From Capitulum mitella (taxonomy: Eukaryota > Arthropoda > Thecostraca > Pollicipedomorpha > Pollicipedidae), in contig CP099852.1 of the NCBI GenBank assembly GCA_030062745.1, positions 19,091,949 to 19,155,948 on the forward strand: a stretch of DNA of 64,000 bases. Direction: 5' to 3'. This document shows, in pieces, positions 11,690 through 24,306 of this stretch. The notes beneath the pieces are model-generated. The model made no database searches. It was given only the letters and a program-made list of their open reading frames with translations, and had not been told where the DNA came from. How positions within the stretch are numbered: the first letter of the stretch is position 1; each line of letters starts with the position of its first letter. Both the position numbers and the translations under genes were made by a program.

Positions 11690-12830
11690 ACCCTATGGAA
11701 TGATATGCAGTGGGTACGTACTGGCACGAACCTATTAAGTCGCCGAGGCGTCATAATTAACGGCTGAATTTACACGCACACTATTTTGTAAAGCTTGCAA
11801 AACGGCCTTTTTAATGTTTAGCCCGTGGCCAGTACGCGTCACGTGCTGGTCCCCATGCGCGGTGACTCACATCATATTGTTCTGTAATCGATTTGATGTC
11901 GAATGGACCAGGTTTCGTCTCGGTACGGCGCACGGTTGGCGAGATTAGGTGACGGGAAGGGTGCCGTGTCAGCGCCCGGCAAGGGCCTCAAACGCACCTG
12001 AGACGGGTCCAAATTACGACCCGCATCGCATCACGTGACGTCGCATTGCCGGGACGGATGCACCACACCTGCTCAGTGTTTGGCACCATCGGAACGGCAA
12101 AAGAACGGGCTTTCTGTTAATACCGGTTTCGTATCAGAAATCGACACCGCTGTGTTCGAAATTTTGGAATAAACAGAAACGGCGCAAACCTCACGAATGA
12201 GCCCATTTTGAGCCCAGTTTGCCACGGCTGGCTGGCGGACGAGCTCGACTCCGCTAGACGATTTGGAGTTGGTGCTTTGTCCTGCTTGGTTCTTCGTGCC
12301 TCGGGCCAGTGTCTTTAACGGTAACCGAGATTAAGGGGGTCGACTCCCAACAACTTTGTGAAAGAAATCGATTTTGATTCTGAAGGCTACAGGCGATTCT
12401 GATTCTAATTCTGATTCCCAGACGTCGAATAGGGAGTCTATTCTGGTTTTGATTCACGAAGAGAGTCGGTGAATCGAAATCGACTCCGATTCAATTCTGA
12501 ATCGCTTACAGGTGTGGAGGTCAATATGTCTGCAGCCTCAGTCGTAACGAAGAAGGCGGGCAAAGATCATCACGGGTCGAGGGACCGGCGGAGACCGACG
12601 GAGACCGGCGGAAACCATCAGGGACCAACGGAGATCGATGCAGATCGTAGAAGACCAAAGGAAAACTCGCGAAGAAGATCCAGAGGAGACAGAGGCCTGT
12701 CAAAAAGCAACTGCTCTATGACAGTCTTTAGTCCGTATGTTTCAACGGCGTCTCAATCGGGAGGTTGGATGTCTACAGGGGAATGTGATTTTGGGTTGCC
12801 TCGGGGGCCGGAAGTTGAGCTTTAGCCTCG
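11690..12830. repeat. module A tail
   Basis: Homologous to 4340-5125 and 18100-19340. It holds a GATTC-type tract (about 12340-12510), a GGAGACCGRC short tandem tract (about 12575-12680) and the AACTGCTCTATG box near 12709. Frames crossing it are repeat-derived. No gene is supported. Confidence 0.7.
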
Positions 12831-12859
12831 GCCTGCTGCTGTGCATGGCGTTGAAACAA

Positions 12860-13185
12860 ACTGAATTTGGACAGCACTTCACATCGTTTGAGAGGCCCAG
12901 TGGTATGGCCATTGAACAAACAGCAGGAACATCAGCTGCTGATAGCGTCCCACATGCACCGCGTTGAAAATACAAGATTCTTTTTAGCTCCTTAAATTAA
13001 AAAAAAATTTAAAAATTTAAAAAATTAAAAAAAAAAAAACTGAATTTGGACAGCACTTCACATCGTTTGAGAGGGCCACGGCCGAAACCCAGTGGTATGC
13101 GGCCATTGAAACAAAACAGCAGGAACGATCAGCTGATGCATAGCGTCCCACATGCACCGCGTTGAAAATACAAGATTCTGTTTCT
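12860..13185. repeat. local direct duplication flanking an A/T run
   Basis: About 130 bases at 12860-12990 recur at 13045-13185 (from CTGAATTTGGACAGCACTTC to AAATACAAGATTCT). They are separated by a low-complexity A/T stretch of about 50 bases (12990-13040). The first unit carries small deletions relative to the second. Confidence 0.8.
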
Positions 13186-13490
13186 GAGCCTCCGTGAAAT
13201 TCGTACACACCATCTTGTGTGGAGGCTGACCTGGCCCACTCTTTGACCGACTCGGCGGCCGCTGAGGAGGTCACGTGGCCGGCCGCTGAGGCATGTCGCA
13301 TAAGTGTGGTAGTAAGGCGAATTATGTGGTCAAGGCGTGTATATATATGAGGTGTGTATATCGGTGGTGTGTATGCCATGTGGCGTGTATGCTACTCACA
13401 GCGAGGCAGACTGTGAAATCGCGACGTCTGTATACGTTTAGTGTGAATGTAATTTTGCGCAAGCATGCTGTAAGCAAGAAATAAACAGAT
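13060..13490. repeat. module B upstream conserved block
   Basis: Counterpart of 6345-6740 in module A, including the CCCACATGCACCGCG word and the GTCACGTGGCC box. No coding sequence is seen. Confidence 0.6.
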
Positions 13491-13714
13491 TATACCGTGA
13501 AACAAGGCATCATTCCAAGCAAAAGGAAACGAAACAAACGTTTAAATTTGTTTCGCCATTCTATCTTGATCTGGAGCAAAATAGAACGAGTGATGTGGTA
13601 ATCAGCCTGCAGCCCCCCCCCCCCACCGTCCTCTGGTGCGTCTAAGTAAAAATGCTTGCTCCCCGGAGGGTTTAAAGCTAAGCCGCCAAACAGGAGGCCG
13701 TGGCACGGAAGGCT

Positions 13715-13775
13715 GGAAATCCCTTGCGGTCTCCAGCTGGTATATAAGCCACATTGCAGCTCACCCACGATCAGT
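13715..13775 (+). promoter_or_regulatory. core promoter of glycine-rich gene B
   Basis: GGAAATCCC at 13715-13723 reads GGGATTTCC on the other strand, a good kappa-B-like site about 50-58 bases before the start. TATATAAG follows at 13741-13748. TCAGT at 13771-13775 sets the start at A13773. Spacing is the same as in copies A and C. Confidence 0.8.
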
Positions 13776-13816
13776 CCTCAAAGACCGGCGAGAAGAACTA
13801 CGTTTGTCAGTAAAAG
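13773..13816 (+). other. noncoding exon 1 of gene B
   Basis: Ends AAAAG before the donor GTAAGTG at 13817, with no ATG. Intron 1 is 13817-14769 and contains the decayed GATA site at 14444. Confidence 0.75.
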
Positions 13817-14776
13817 GTAAGTGTCATGTCACTTCAAATGTAAGATGTGAAATGTAAAAAGTGAAATGTAGTCAGCGAACGTCTTTTACTCGCGTTTGTA
13901 TAACAACTGCGCCTAACGACCAGCAGCTTCACTCTCTGTCGCCGTCAGTTAGGTAGCGCCAATTTCGCGTCATGCGAAGCATGTTCAGGAAACTTATACT
14001 TTGATCTCTCAGGTCACAAGGCGACATATCAAAATTTATGTTAGTTGTACTGGGGCACGATCATGATTTCCCGCACGGGCTGGCAAATAATGTGCATTTA
14101 CCGGATTTTTTAAAAACGGAGCGGACGTTCTTCGTTTAAAAAAAGCATGAGATGACAGATACGTTTATGATGATATGATGATATGAATGATATGATGATA
14201 TGTGATATGAATGATACGTTATCGGAGCGGATGGGAACAATTCCATCATGCTTTGCAACCGCAGCACATGATCAAATGAAATAAATTTACTCGTCAAGAA
14301 AGTACAATGAACCATCTAAAACATCTTAACCGATCTGTGAAATCAAAGCACAGAATCCTGCGTAACCACTATTTCAAACAATAGCATACTGTATTCAAGA
14401 ACTATTCTTTAAAGCAGCATACCATATGTCGCACTGAGATAATGGATAAACATTTAACTCGCCCACGGGATAGGACAGTACTTTTTGAACATTGCGGTTT
14501 TGACAAAAAGCTTTTGCAGTGCTAGAGATACTCCAACGTACGGTAAAAAACCTTTACGTACACTTTTATTCCATATGTGACATCGTATCTTACGGAATAA
14601 TTCTTGGAGACTAATAGCATCGTTTGAAACAACGGATCGGGTTAGTACTTGTACATGCAAGCTTACTTCTCGTAGCAAGCCGAAGTTAGCCAATGTTTCT
14701 ATTTCGCAGTTTTTCATGTTGGTGAATGCAAGTCTTGAAGACAACTTACCCTTGTTTCATCCGTTTCAGGTGCGAC

Positions 14777-15405
14777 ATGAAGGTGGCAGTTATTGTTTTG
14801 TTCCTGGCCGGGGCAGCCCTGGCCAATCCTCGTCCACAGTATGGCTACGGTGGTTATGGTGGCTATGCTCAGGGAGGGTCCGGCAGTGGGTCTATTCAGG
14901 GTCAGCACGGTGGATTTGGCGGCTTCTCCCAGCTCCAGCAGAACTCAGCTCACACTGGGGTAAGCAAGTCACGGCAATAACTTGTGGTAATATTTCGGCC
15001 TGTTTTTCGCGGAACTTGGTAATTCCCCTGCCTAAAAAGCTCCGATGTCATAGGTGTGCTTTAGCGATGGCATAAAACATCTAATAGTAGAAGTTTTCCG
15101 CAAACAATTTGTCCGTGGAATTGTACGTGTCAGTTTACACGCTTCATGGCCGATAGAAATATGCTAAGCAGGCGTTCATCGGCATCCACGCTTTGACGAG
15201 CAAACAAAGATCGATGGATGTGAGGAAGGAACTTTTCTCAATGGCAACGCTTTTTCCCATTTTCCAGGGATCCGTGGCCAACGGAGGACGTTTCGTAGGA
15301 AGTGCGCATGGCCTGGCAGCCCAAAACATAAACCCATTTGGCGGAAGCCAGTTCTCCAATCACAATGCTAACGCTCATCTGAGTAGCGGTTATTACGGCA
15401 AATAG
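14777..15405 (+). CDS. secreted glycine-rich protein, copy B (two coding exons)
   Basis: Coding exons 14777-14959 and 15268-15405 join in phase 0 to give 106 residues. The acceptor is TTTCAG at 14764-14769, the donor GTAAGC at 14960, and the second acceptor CCAG at 15264-15267. The signal peptide (residues 1-16) and the GYGGYGGYAQGG block equal copy A. Differences sit in the middle, where an HRGPFGG segment is shortened to HGGFGG, and near the C-terminus (NHNANAHLSS). It ends in YYGK. It is one residue shorter than its paralogues and otherwise intact. The likely role is that of copy A, an abundant secreted Gly-rich peptide, function unproven. Confidence 0.92.
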
Positions 15406-15975
15406 GTGAAACGGACGCTGAAGTGATTCAAATCATCGCGAATCTGATAGACACCTGGTGCACCTGGAATCTAGTGCATCCAAGTCGATCTCGAAACATT
15501 TTGTTATCACCAGCCTTACAATACACTGTGGGAAATGAAAACAGTGTACGTGATCGTGAGTTCGCAGTCCGCAGACCTTGAGGACAGCGTGAGTGCTCGA
15601 AAAATGTCATTGTTCCACAATGTGCGATGAAAAAAAATATTACGATAAAAACAATTGTGTGGGTCGTCCCGTTACTGCAATGCTCGAGACACCTGCTCAC
15701 CTTCTAACCGACCGGAATTTGATACTGAACTATGAACGAAGAGTGCTACGAACTGCTAACTACCAATGAAACTTCATCTATGAATTTCAACAAATCCAAC
15801 GTTATTCATATCTTATGTACGAAGAACAAATCACCTGTGTCCCAAGTACGTCGGAAAGTTGTTCCTGTCTTCCCTATCAGGAGAACCAATCGTCCAATTT
15901 CCATGACTCAAATAGCAGTCGATGATCCTGAAACTCCAGGAATTTCTTATCCATTGGTCTCACCGTCAAATGGCA

Positions 15976-16471
15976 AATGTCAGTTGAAACATTAGTATTC
16001 ATAGCCATGTGTCGACCGCTTTGGAGCAACATCATTAGGCAAGAACGGTAGATATTGGCAATATGTACCATCAGATGAAATTTTTTGCCACAAAGCTGCG
16101 GCTCTTTACAGAAACGCCTTGTGAGCCACTGCCGCGCGAGGTCGATAAGGGCGGTCGAGGCCGTCACCGCCGCCCCCCGGCAGACCGAGAGCTTGCGCGG
16201 CTTCTTGCAGGACTGTTTTAAAGCTGCTCTGCATCCTGCTGGTGATCCCTGCGACCACCTGCGCGGCGGACAGGAGCCATTGCCCCCCAGTCGACTGCAA
16301 TTCCACCTGCGCTCAACGTTGAACCGGACGCGCCTTAATCATCCGGCAGTCTGTGCCATCTTCCCAGACGAGGTTCTCGCGCTGGACCGGAAGGCCACAG
16401 TCAGGAAGTTTGCGGGAGCTGCTGCTCAGAGGATGAACGTGTTCGTAGTGTTGCAGTGGACAATCGTTTGA
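15976..16471 (+). pseudogene. coding-like remnant B, faint formin FH2 resemblance
   Basis: Same block as 9518-9790 and 25556-25936. A one-base insertion near 16115 shifts the frame. The second half remains open from 16085 to 16471 and keeps RQTESLRGFLQDC. Different indels in each copy indicate decay without selection on the protein. Confidence 0.3.
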
Positions 16472-17269
16472 ATGATGGCAAAACATAATTCCCGTGACAT
16501 AAACCACACTTCCTCAGCAAAAATTGCGTGAAAGAACGAAGCGGGACGTTGGACCGGGGTCCCAGCTCCTGGCATAGGAAAACGGCGATTTTGGCAGCTC
16601 AAAAATAAACATAGATGAATTTTCGAGACTTCATTGCCAAGTGGACGGAATCCAAAATCTTGATTTTATAGGGGTCAGGGTTGACCAGACCCCTTGCTTA
16701 CGAATGTTATTAGTGCGCCTATCGCATCATCTGGCATTTTCGAAACCCTCCTCGCTCAAGGAAGGACTAGAGCGCCTTCCCCGTTCACAGATGGAGCGGA
16801 ATCTATCCAGTACATCGCATGACCCGACACGAGTTTTGACGATCCAAGTCTTATGCTCTTATATTTGGACCCAAATGTACTTTCTTAAGACCCTCTCCAA
16901 CCGTCCTCTTGGCGATATTGTCAGTATGACTCCGGCACCGATTTCATGGACTGGAAATGCCTGTCTCCGAGAGAAAAAGCCGACGTCTCTCTGCATACGC
17001 CTTGCGTAAATCGCTTGGGTTTCTGTAGCTGTTACGTTTCGGGTCGACAGCCGTTCGAGGCCAAATAAAACAACCACACAATGACATCCGCATTCGTGCT
17101 TGATTAGTCGAACGTGATGCACACAGTTCTCAGAGGACGTCACACCAGCAGTAGAGGAAGGATCTGAACGCGGCTTTTACACTCTCATTTTGTTTCTATT
17201 GTTTTGCTCCCGCACAGTAAGTAGTTCTTCGACAGGCCGATGAGCTTAGCCTCAGCAGTGCCTCTTGGT

Positions 17270-17337
17270 TCAGTGGTAACAGTAGTAACCGTTGTGGCAC
17301 TTGTAGCAAGACCCTCTGCATGACCGTTGGCATGATT
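17270..17337 (-). CDS. terminal exon of a cysteine-rich peptide, module B (partial gene)
   Basis: This minus-strand 68-base exon matches 10813-10880. It has the same acceptor context (TGTCTTTTCAG), the same phase and the same TGA. The spacing C-x3-C-x3-C-x2-C is kept, but the final CC pair is YC, leaving five cysteines. It may be a diverged paralogue or a decaying copy. The upstream exon is unresolved. Confidence 0.5.
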
Positions 17338-17632
17338 CTGAAAAGACAGGGAACGAGAGTCATCGGGGCCTGCCAAACGTATGTTCGCTCCGACCCTCCA
17401 GCAGCACCCTCCAGCGGTATCCTCCAGCAGTCGCACTCGCAAGCTGCAACACGAATAACTGAATGCGAATAGCTGATACGAGCGCGTTGCGTTATCTCCA
17501 TTAGATTTCCCCTGCTTCGTATCTTTCATTTTTTCGATGCCCTGTTACAAAAAACACGAAGTTTTTTTTGAACCCAGAGGCGCCGTATGACTGGTAACTA
17601 TAACTACAAACTCACATCAGCCTTTCCACTGT

Positions 17633-17640
17633 TTTATAAA
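17633..17640 (-). promoter_or_regulatory. possible TATA box for the antisense cysteine-rich gene, module B
   Basis: TTTATAAA lies 296 bases upstream (minus strand) of the 17270-17337 exon, in a stretch conserved in the three modules. Module A has CATAAA and module C CTATAC at the same place. No initiator is obvious. Confidence 0.25.
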
Positions 17641-18099
17641 GGTGTCATGTGATCGTGCATCCATTGTGCATTTCCATCCTGCATCCTGCTATGACGACGC
17701 TATATGCTATATGCTATACCGATGTGCTCACAATTGACTGACGAATGTAGTGCAAGTATTTTCAATCGTCAGCTCCCAATGATGGCGCCACATTCTTCAA
17801 CTGAGCACAGATCACTTAAAATCCGTCGATTTTGCGCAAAATCGCCGTACGCAGTGGTTCAGTCATTGTCCCTCAACAGGAAAAGTTCTGTGAATTATGA
17901 TTATTTTAATGCAGTGTGACAACAATGAAGCTACGACTTTTTTCGGTGGTGTTAAATTTTCCAACAATTTCACACTCCATGCTATCAAAATTACATTGTG
18001 AACACAAACGAACCGGGAATGAGGAATGTTCACGCTTTGAGCGCATGCCGTGGCTACCTCGTTCGTCGGACGAGAATGCCCCTTTGGATTGATGTACCT

Positions 18100-19340
18100 T
18101 GGGTACGCACTGGCACGGGCCTATTACGTCACCGAGGCTTCATAATTAAAGGCTGAATTTACACGCGAAGTATTTAATAAAGATCGCAAAACGGTTTTTC
18201 TTAGTGTTCTCGTGGCCAGCAGGCGTCATATGCTGATTCCCATGCGCGGTGACTCACATGACATTGTTCTCCAGCCGGTTCTTTGTCGAATGGACCAGGT
18301 TTCGTCTTGGTACGACACACGATTGACGAAATTAGGCAACGGGAAGGGTGCCGTGTCGGTACCCGGCAAGGGCCTCAAACGCACTTGAGACTGGTCCAAA
18401 TTATGACCTGCATCGCATCACGTGACGTCGCATTGCCGGGACGGCTGCGCCACACCTGCTCAGTGTTTGGCACCATCGGAACGGCGAAAGAACGGGCTTT
18501 CTGTTAGTATTAATTCCGTGTTAGAAATAGACACCGTTGTTTTCGAAATTTCGGAGCAAACAGAAACAACGCAAACCTCACGAATAAACCCACTTTGAGC
18601 CCACTTTGCCACGGCTACCCCGTCTGGCGGACTAGCTCGACTCCGCTAGACGATTTGGAGTTGGCACTTTGTCCTGCTTGGTTCTTCGTGCCTCGGGCCA
18701 GTGTCTTTAACGGTAACCGAGATTAAGGGAATCGACTTCCAACAACTTTGTGAAAGAAATCGATTTTGATTTTGAAGCCGACAGGCGACTCTGATCCTGA
18801 ATCTGATTCCCAAACGTCGAATAGGGATTCTTTTGTTGTTCTGATTCACGAGGAGAATCGGTGAATCGGACCGGCTCCGATTCGATTCCGAATCGTCTAC
18901 AAGTCTGGAGGTCACTATGCGTGCAGCCTCAGTCGTTACGACGGAGACGGACAAAGATCGTCAGGAGTCAACGGACCGGCGGAGATCGACAGAGCCCGTT
19001 GGAGACCAGTGAGGACCAAAAGAAGCCGACGGAGATTGGCAGCGACCAAGATGGGCCAATGGACGCGGAACAGATTAAGGGATACCGGCAGATTGCTGGA
19101 CCGACGGAGACCGGCGGAGACCGACGGAGATTGGCGGAGACCAACAACGACCAAAGGAGGTCGATGTAGATCGTAGAAGATCAAAGGAAAACTCGCGAAG
19201 AAGATCCAGGGAGACAGAGGCTTGTCAAAGAGCAACTGCTCTATGAGTAGTTGTCTTAAGTCCGTGTATTTCAACGGCGTCTTAATCGGGGCTGACAGTC
19301 TCCAGAGGAAGGTACCTTGGCTTACCTCGGGGGCCGGAAG
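18100..19340. repeat. module B tail
   Basis: Homologous to 11690-12830. It has the GATTC tract (about 18740-18900) and a longer GGAGACCGACGGAGAT-type short tandem tract (about 18960-19170). Frames through it are compositional. Confidence 0.7.
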
Positions 19341-19384
19341 CTGAGCGTTAGCCACGGCCTGCTGAAGTGCGCAATTTCCAGGAA

Positions 19385-19597
19385 GCGCGATATTCTTGAG
19401 ACGTACCTCCCAGAAACGGATCCTGAAGGTATCTGGAGGAGGTATTTTTTTTTTAAATCTCGTCACAACATGTGAAAAGCCTATGTATGAAAAATCACTT
19501 GGGTTCGTGAAGCAGTTCCCAAACGTCCGGGAGTGGCGAGCGAAAAACCGAAGGAATGGGACAGGATCTGCCCTCCCCCATCACGGAATATGGTTAA
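19385..19597. mobile_element. degenerate T1 end fragment
   Basis: About 200 bases resemble one end of T1: an AAAAACC-to-GGAATANGG terminus followed by TTAA at 19594-19597. It is too short and diverged to orient firmly. Confidence 0.4.
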
Positions 19598-22500
19598 GCT
19601 TTCGTTTCCAATGCTTAACGTGGCAATCTCGCGAGCACTTGTTAAAACCGATCTGTATGGATTCCATTGGACGTCAGGTGATGTTTTCTGGAGTTTTTAT
19701 ATCATCATAACCGATCTTACACCTGTCATCACCTGGTCCGTCCAATCCCAAACAGGGTGTCTTATAGTATGTATGTGTACCGCAGGCACGTATTCCAATG
19801 GTAATCCCATACATTTTGTATCTCGTCTGACCGAATGAACGGGGTGTGCTTGTTACACAAATGGCCTCCAAGACAATGCATGTAGGAGTCATCCGGCCGG
19901 AGCCTATCCAAATTTACCAAATATCCAAGTCTATCCAAATCCAAATACAGTGTCGAGGACGCATGGATCCGAATCCGCAACGGGGATCTAGACCTTTTCA
20001 CACCCTTGTTCGGCGTGGCTGCATGCTCTTTAGAAATAACTCATCAAATGTAGAAATAGCGCAACCAAATGCGGTAAAAGAGCAATTAAATCCGGTGTGG
20101 CGCTATCCAATTTTGGCAGCAGCGTATTCAGATTCGGGGATCACGCAAAACTGACATTTTTCGGCACTGTCACAAGCGATTTTGACGTAACGGTGCAGCT
20201 TTCAAAGAAACGCAAGCAAGTCAGACAAACTTCAGGTACATTTGGCAATTTCAAGCGTATTCGGTGCCGTTGGACAGGACTCTGATTTTGTGAGGCATGC
20301 TTGTGATGTGCACTCTCGAGAGAAGTATTGCAATGCTTAAAAATGCAATGCATACATGTATGCGCACTACTTTATTCTTATGAACACTACAATGCGCACA
20401 GTATACAAATTCAGCACACTGTATGCAAGCCTGCTGGCAATATCGGCACGCATGTTGGAAATACTTTGAGAGGTCTATTTAAATGATCATAAGATGTCTA
20501 CTTAAATAGTACTTTCCTAAGGTTTCTGCTTCACCCGACTCATTGCGCATTCCGTATGGGTACCCTTGGGTAAACCCGACCGGTGACAGCCTCTACTGCG
20601 CAGTGCAAAGTATTTGGGCGATTGGTTGTTTTGGACGTAATCTGACTACACCCACGTTTTTTGTCCGAACGATCAAACCGAACAAGCAATACATTCAGGT
20701 CAAAAAGTATATAATGTTTGAAAACGTATCAGCCAGGGTAAGCCAAGACATACTCATGCTTCGCCGTTGATGGAAAGCTATCGCAACAAAAAGAAAACAG
20801 TTGTTCACAAACATAGCAATTTGGCAAAAGATGCAGGAGAGAGAATACGACCCAAAACCGTTCCCCGACCGCCTGCTAACAACATTTTGATGTAATCATA
20901 TTTATATGGCATACGCGGATTCGGTCGGTGTGACGTAATATTTGATTTATTTGTTATGGGTCCCAAGCCGGAAAATCATCAGTGCTTCACGATGGTTACG
21001 GTGGTCACATGATGGAGGCATTCAACTGGGCCTCGACCTTAACGAGACTGGCACGATATTTGCACTAAATTGGCAGGGATATCAAGGAACAGGTAACTCC
21101 CATAGTGAACAGAGCAGGGTGGCCGGGCATATAATCGGCAGGGAAACTGACTGGCTGATAGCAGACACAACTTATGTGCGTGGTCATGGTCATCTGTTGG
21201 ACGTTGCATCCGGGTGACCGCAGCTCCCGCGTGGCGCCCGGAAAGGCTCTGAGCTTTGACAGTGGGCGGGTGGGGCTGCGCCTCTCGGTACCTGAGGTCA
21301 GGTTGAATACTGAGGAACCAGCAACAGCCAGACGACCCAGCACAGAGTATAAAACAAAGCCAAAGAACGGAGCGAAGCGGTACGATCATATGAGTATCCA
21401 GCAGAGAATAGTGTTTTAAGTGATCGATACATTCCAAGGAAGTATGCAACTTCGCATCCTCATGCGCTGTTGGTGGAGTGAGAGAACTATCTGCACTTGT
21501 AGCCGAGAAGTGAAACGAGGCCGTTCCAAGCAAGAAGAAAAATGATCCGGTAGGCAAAAAGCCCGCCACATTCTGATTCCTCATCACATCATGCTTTGGT
21601 TCAAATGGTCATGGACAAATCAGAAAACCGCGTTTGCTTTTTTTTGCAGTCAGGTCCATATCAAAATCGCCAGAGGTCAACTGAAGTCTAAATATGAGTT
21701 GTCAGTTTTGACAGAGAACTCTGACAGGTCTTGTACGTGGCTCCAAAGGGTTCGGCAGCAAATAACAGGCCGTACTTACTCACGTAGTACAGCAAAAGGG
21801 CACCTGATGTCAAACTGACTGAAAAATGTAACCATTAGCCTGGTATAAATTACGGATTCTCGACTGCACCATCGGCAACGAAGCTGTTCATTGCGTGATG
21901 ATACGGGACACGCATAACAGACGGCATTTCAAATGTTGCGCGATTCCTAACGATTCAACAGTGAGCCGCATCTGTTGCGACCCGACATCGAAACGTCCGC
22001 CGCCTCGCCGCAGTCTCCCATCTCCTCCCGTTACGCCCCACTGCCCCCGGTTCTCTTCACCCTGGCGACGCTAGCGGGAGACCCTCACGGACCCCGACCC
22101 TCCACCAGCCACGATGGTGACCGACCTTCCATGGCTGGCCGCGGCCCGCCTGCCATTTATGTTGGCCTCCGTGGGCCCGGCGTCGGCTGGACGAGACGTG
22201 GCAGGCCAGCAGTGACGGGCACGGACTGGCAGTGTGGGTGACTGCGCTGTTGAATCCTACGGCGACCTCGGGATTTCGGGAGAAAGAGGGCCCGGGAGTT
22301 GCCAGTGTCCAACCCCAGTTCCTGTCTGTTCAGGTCTTAGGTGGGTGGTCAAGCCCACCGCTTTGGGAGGGACAAATAATTAAGCTTTAGGTGCTCATAC
22401 AATGCAGTTGTGCATATGAACACCCGAGTCTACTCATTGCAGTCTCTCAAGGCGTTGGCTTATTTTTCGCATTGTTTCCCACCCATTAATAGGCAATTAG

Positions 22501-23200
22501 ACTACTTGGCACCTGAAATATTGTGCTGTATTCGAACATAAAATGCATAGAAATGATGTCGTATCACACATAAAATATCGCCCATATCTTCGCGAAACGC
22601 CACCCTACCAGAGCGATTCTTAGATAACCAAGGGAATGACTTGGAGCGCTGCATGCCCCTGATCGATGAGCTAGTGGACGACGTGACTCACCGGAAGCTG
22701 TTAATCACGTGCAGCGCGGGCTCCGTAGACAGCGTCGCCGTCCGGCCCTCCCAGCCACCTGTCTCTGCGTCCCCTCCTCCAGAACCACAGGGGCCGGTCC
22801 GGACCTGGACGACACTAGCTACCTGTCTGATAAAAAAAGAACCGAGCTACAAGCTCCACCCATGGGCAGAGGCTTCTGATAGATACGTGTCGTATCAGAC
22901 AACCTGAAAGACGAAGCAGAAATTTTCCCATGTTGAAGGTATAGGAAAACACCTTGTTCGCAACTGATAAATCGCGAAATCCCACCGGGATGCAACATAG
23001 GAATGACAATTTTTGCTGGCCGAAGTAAGACCATGAATTAGGCAACAAACTGAGGGCATGGGCAAAACGAAATTTTAAGGAACAAATGAACAGGACCACC
23101 CAGAACGGGATTTTTTGCATGAGAAATATACGCGCCCATAGGGTTAACATTATGGCCCGCAGCGGCCGGCCAGACGGAGTCGCTGCCCCTACGAGCGGCC
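19598..23200. other. single-copy spacer between modules B and C; no gene supported
   Basis: I see no coding region with splice or homology support. Two weak points deserve a note. A GC-rich patch at 21960-22340 contains an ATG at 22114 followed by a hydrophobic, signal-like stretch. An open frame around 22560-22906 is Pro/Glu-rich with an acidic start. The 182-codon minus-strand frame at 21039-21587 has no internal logic I recognise. Confidence 0.5.
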
Positions 23201-23298
23201 GGCCGGCTGGATGTCCGCCGCAGCCCCATACGAAAATGCTTGATCTCCGGTGGCTTTAAAGCTAAGCCGCCAAACAGGAGGCTGTGGCACGGAAGGCT

Positions 23299-23359
23299 GG
23301 AAATCCCTTGCGGTCTCCAGCTGGTATATAAACCGCATTGCAGCTCGCCCACGATCAGT
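23299..23359 (+). promoter_or_regulatory. core promoter of glycine-rich gene C
   Basis: GGAAATCCC (kappa-B-like on the minus strand) lies at 23299-23307, TATATAAA at 23325-23332, and TCAGT at 23355-23359 with start A23357. Homology to copies A and B begins only near 23228. So about 130 bases of promoter came with this copy, and everything further upstream is different. Confidence 0.8.
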
Positions 23360-23400
23360 GCTCAAAGACAGGTGGGAAGAACTACGTCTGTCAGTAAAAG
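23357..23400 (+). other. noncoding exon 1 of gene C
   Basis: Ends AAAAG before donor GTGAGTG at 23401, with no ATG. Intron 1 is 23401-24299. Confidence 0.75.
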
Positions 23401-23971
23401 GTGAGTGTCATTTCACTTTCACTGTATGTGACATGAAATCAGCGTACATCTTTTACTCGCGATTGTACATCTGCGTTTAACGACCAGCAGCTTCACTCTC
23501 TTACGCCGTCAGTTTGGTAGCGCCAATTTCGCGTCATGCGAAGCATGTCCAGAAAACTTGTACGTTGGTCTCTCAGGTCACAAGATGACATATCAAAATT
23601 TACGTTAGTCGTATTGGGACACGATTATGAGTTCCCGCCCGGGGCCGCGAAATAATGTTTATTTAGCGAAGTTTTTAAAAACGGAGCTGAGGCTATTTGT
23701 GAAAAAAAACATGAGATGAATGAATGTTATTACTGTGATCGGGTGGGAACAATTTCCTTTTACTTAGCAAATGCATCACGTGATCAAACTAAATAGGTTT
23801 AATATTCAAGAAAGTACAATGGACCGCTTAATACAGTTTTGGCGTCTTAACAGATCTGTGAAATCAAAGTGCAAAATCATGCATAGCCACTATTGCAAAC
23901 AAATGCATACTGTGTTCAAAAACTATTCTTTAAGACAGCATACCATACGTGGCACCGAGGTGTTGGAGTTA

Positions 23972-23985
23972 GATAAGCGTTTATC
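23972..23985. promoter_or_regulatory. near-palindromic GATA site in intron 1 of gene C
   Basis: GATAAGCGTTTATC, one mismatch from the perfect palindrome of copy A, at the matching intron position. Confidence 0.35.
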
Positions 23986-24306
23986 CCGCCCACGGGATGG
24001 GACAATACTTTTTGGACATTGCGGTTTTGATACCAGTTCGTGCAATGCTAACAAATACTCCAACGTAAGGTAAAAACGCTTTACGTACGCTTTACTTCCA
24101 TACGTGGCATAGTGTGTCACGAAATAGTGTTTGGAGACTAATAGCATCGTTTGAAACAATGAATCGGTTTAGTACTTGTGCTTGCAAACTTACGTCTCGT
24201 AACCGTTAGCCCAAGATAGCCAGCGTTTCTAATTCGCAGTTTTTCATGTTGGTGAATGCAGGTCTTGAAGACAACTTACCCTTGTTTCGTCCGTTTCAGG
24301 TGCGAC

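Noticed and set aside
12254-12457. NQNQNR/RIRIRI-type frames, also at 1526-1735 and 18646-18954
   Set aside because: Translation of GATTC-type hexamer repeats.
21348-21389. TATAAA with a downstream TCAT as a promoter
   Set aside because: Spacing of about 40 bases is too long, and no coding exon follows.
21039-21587. 182-codon minus-strand open frame
   Set aside because: No domain, no signal peptide at the start, no duplicate and no splice context.
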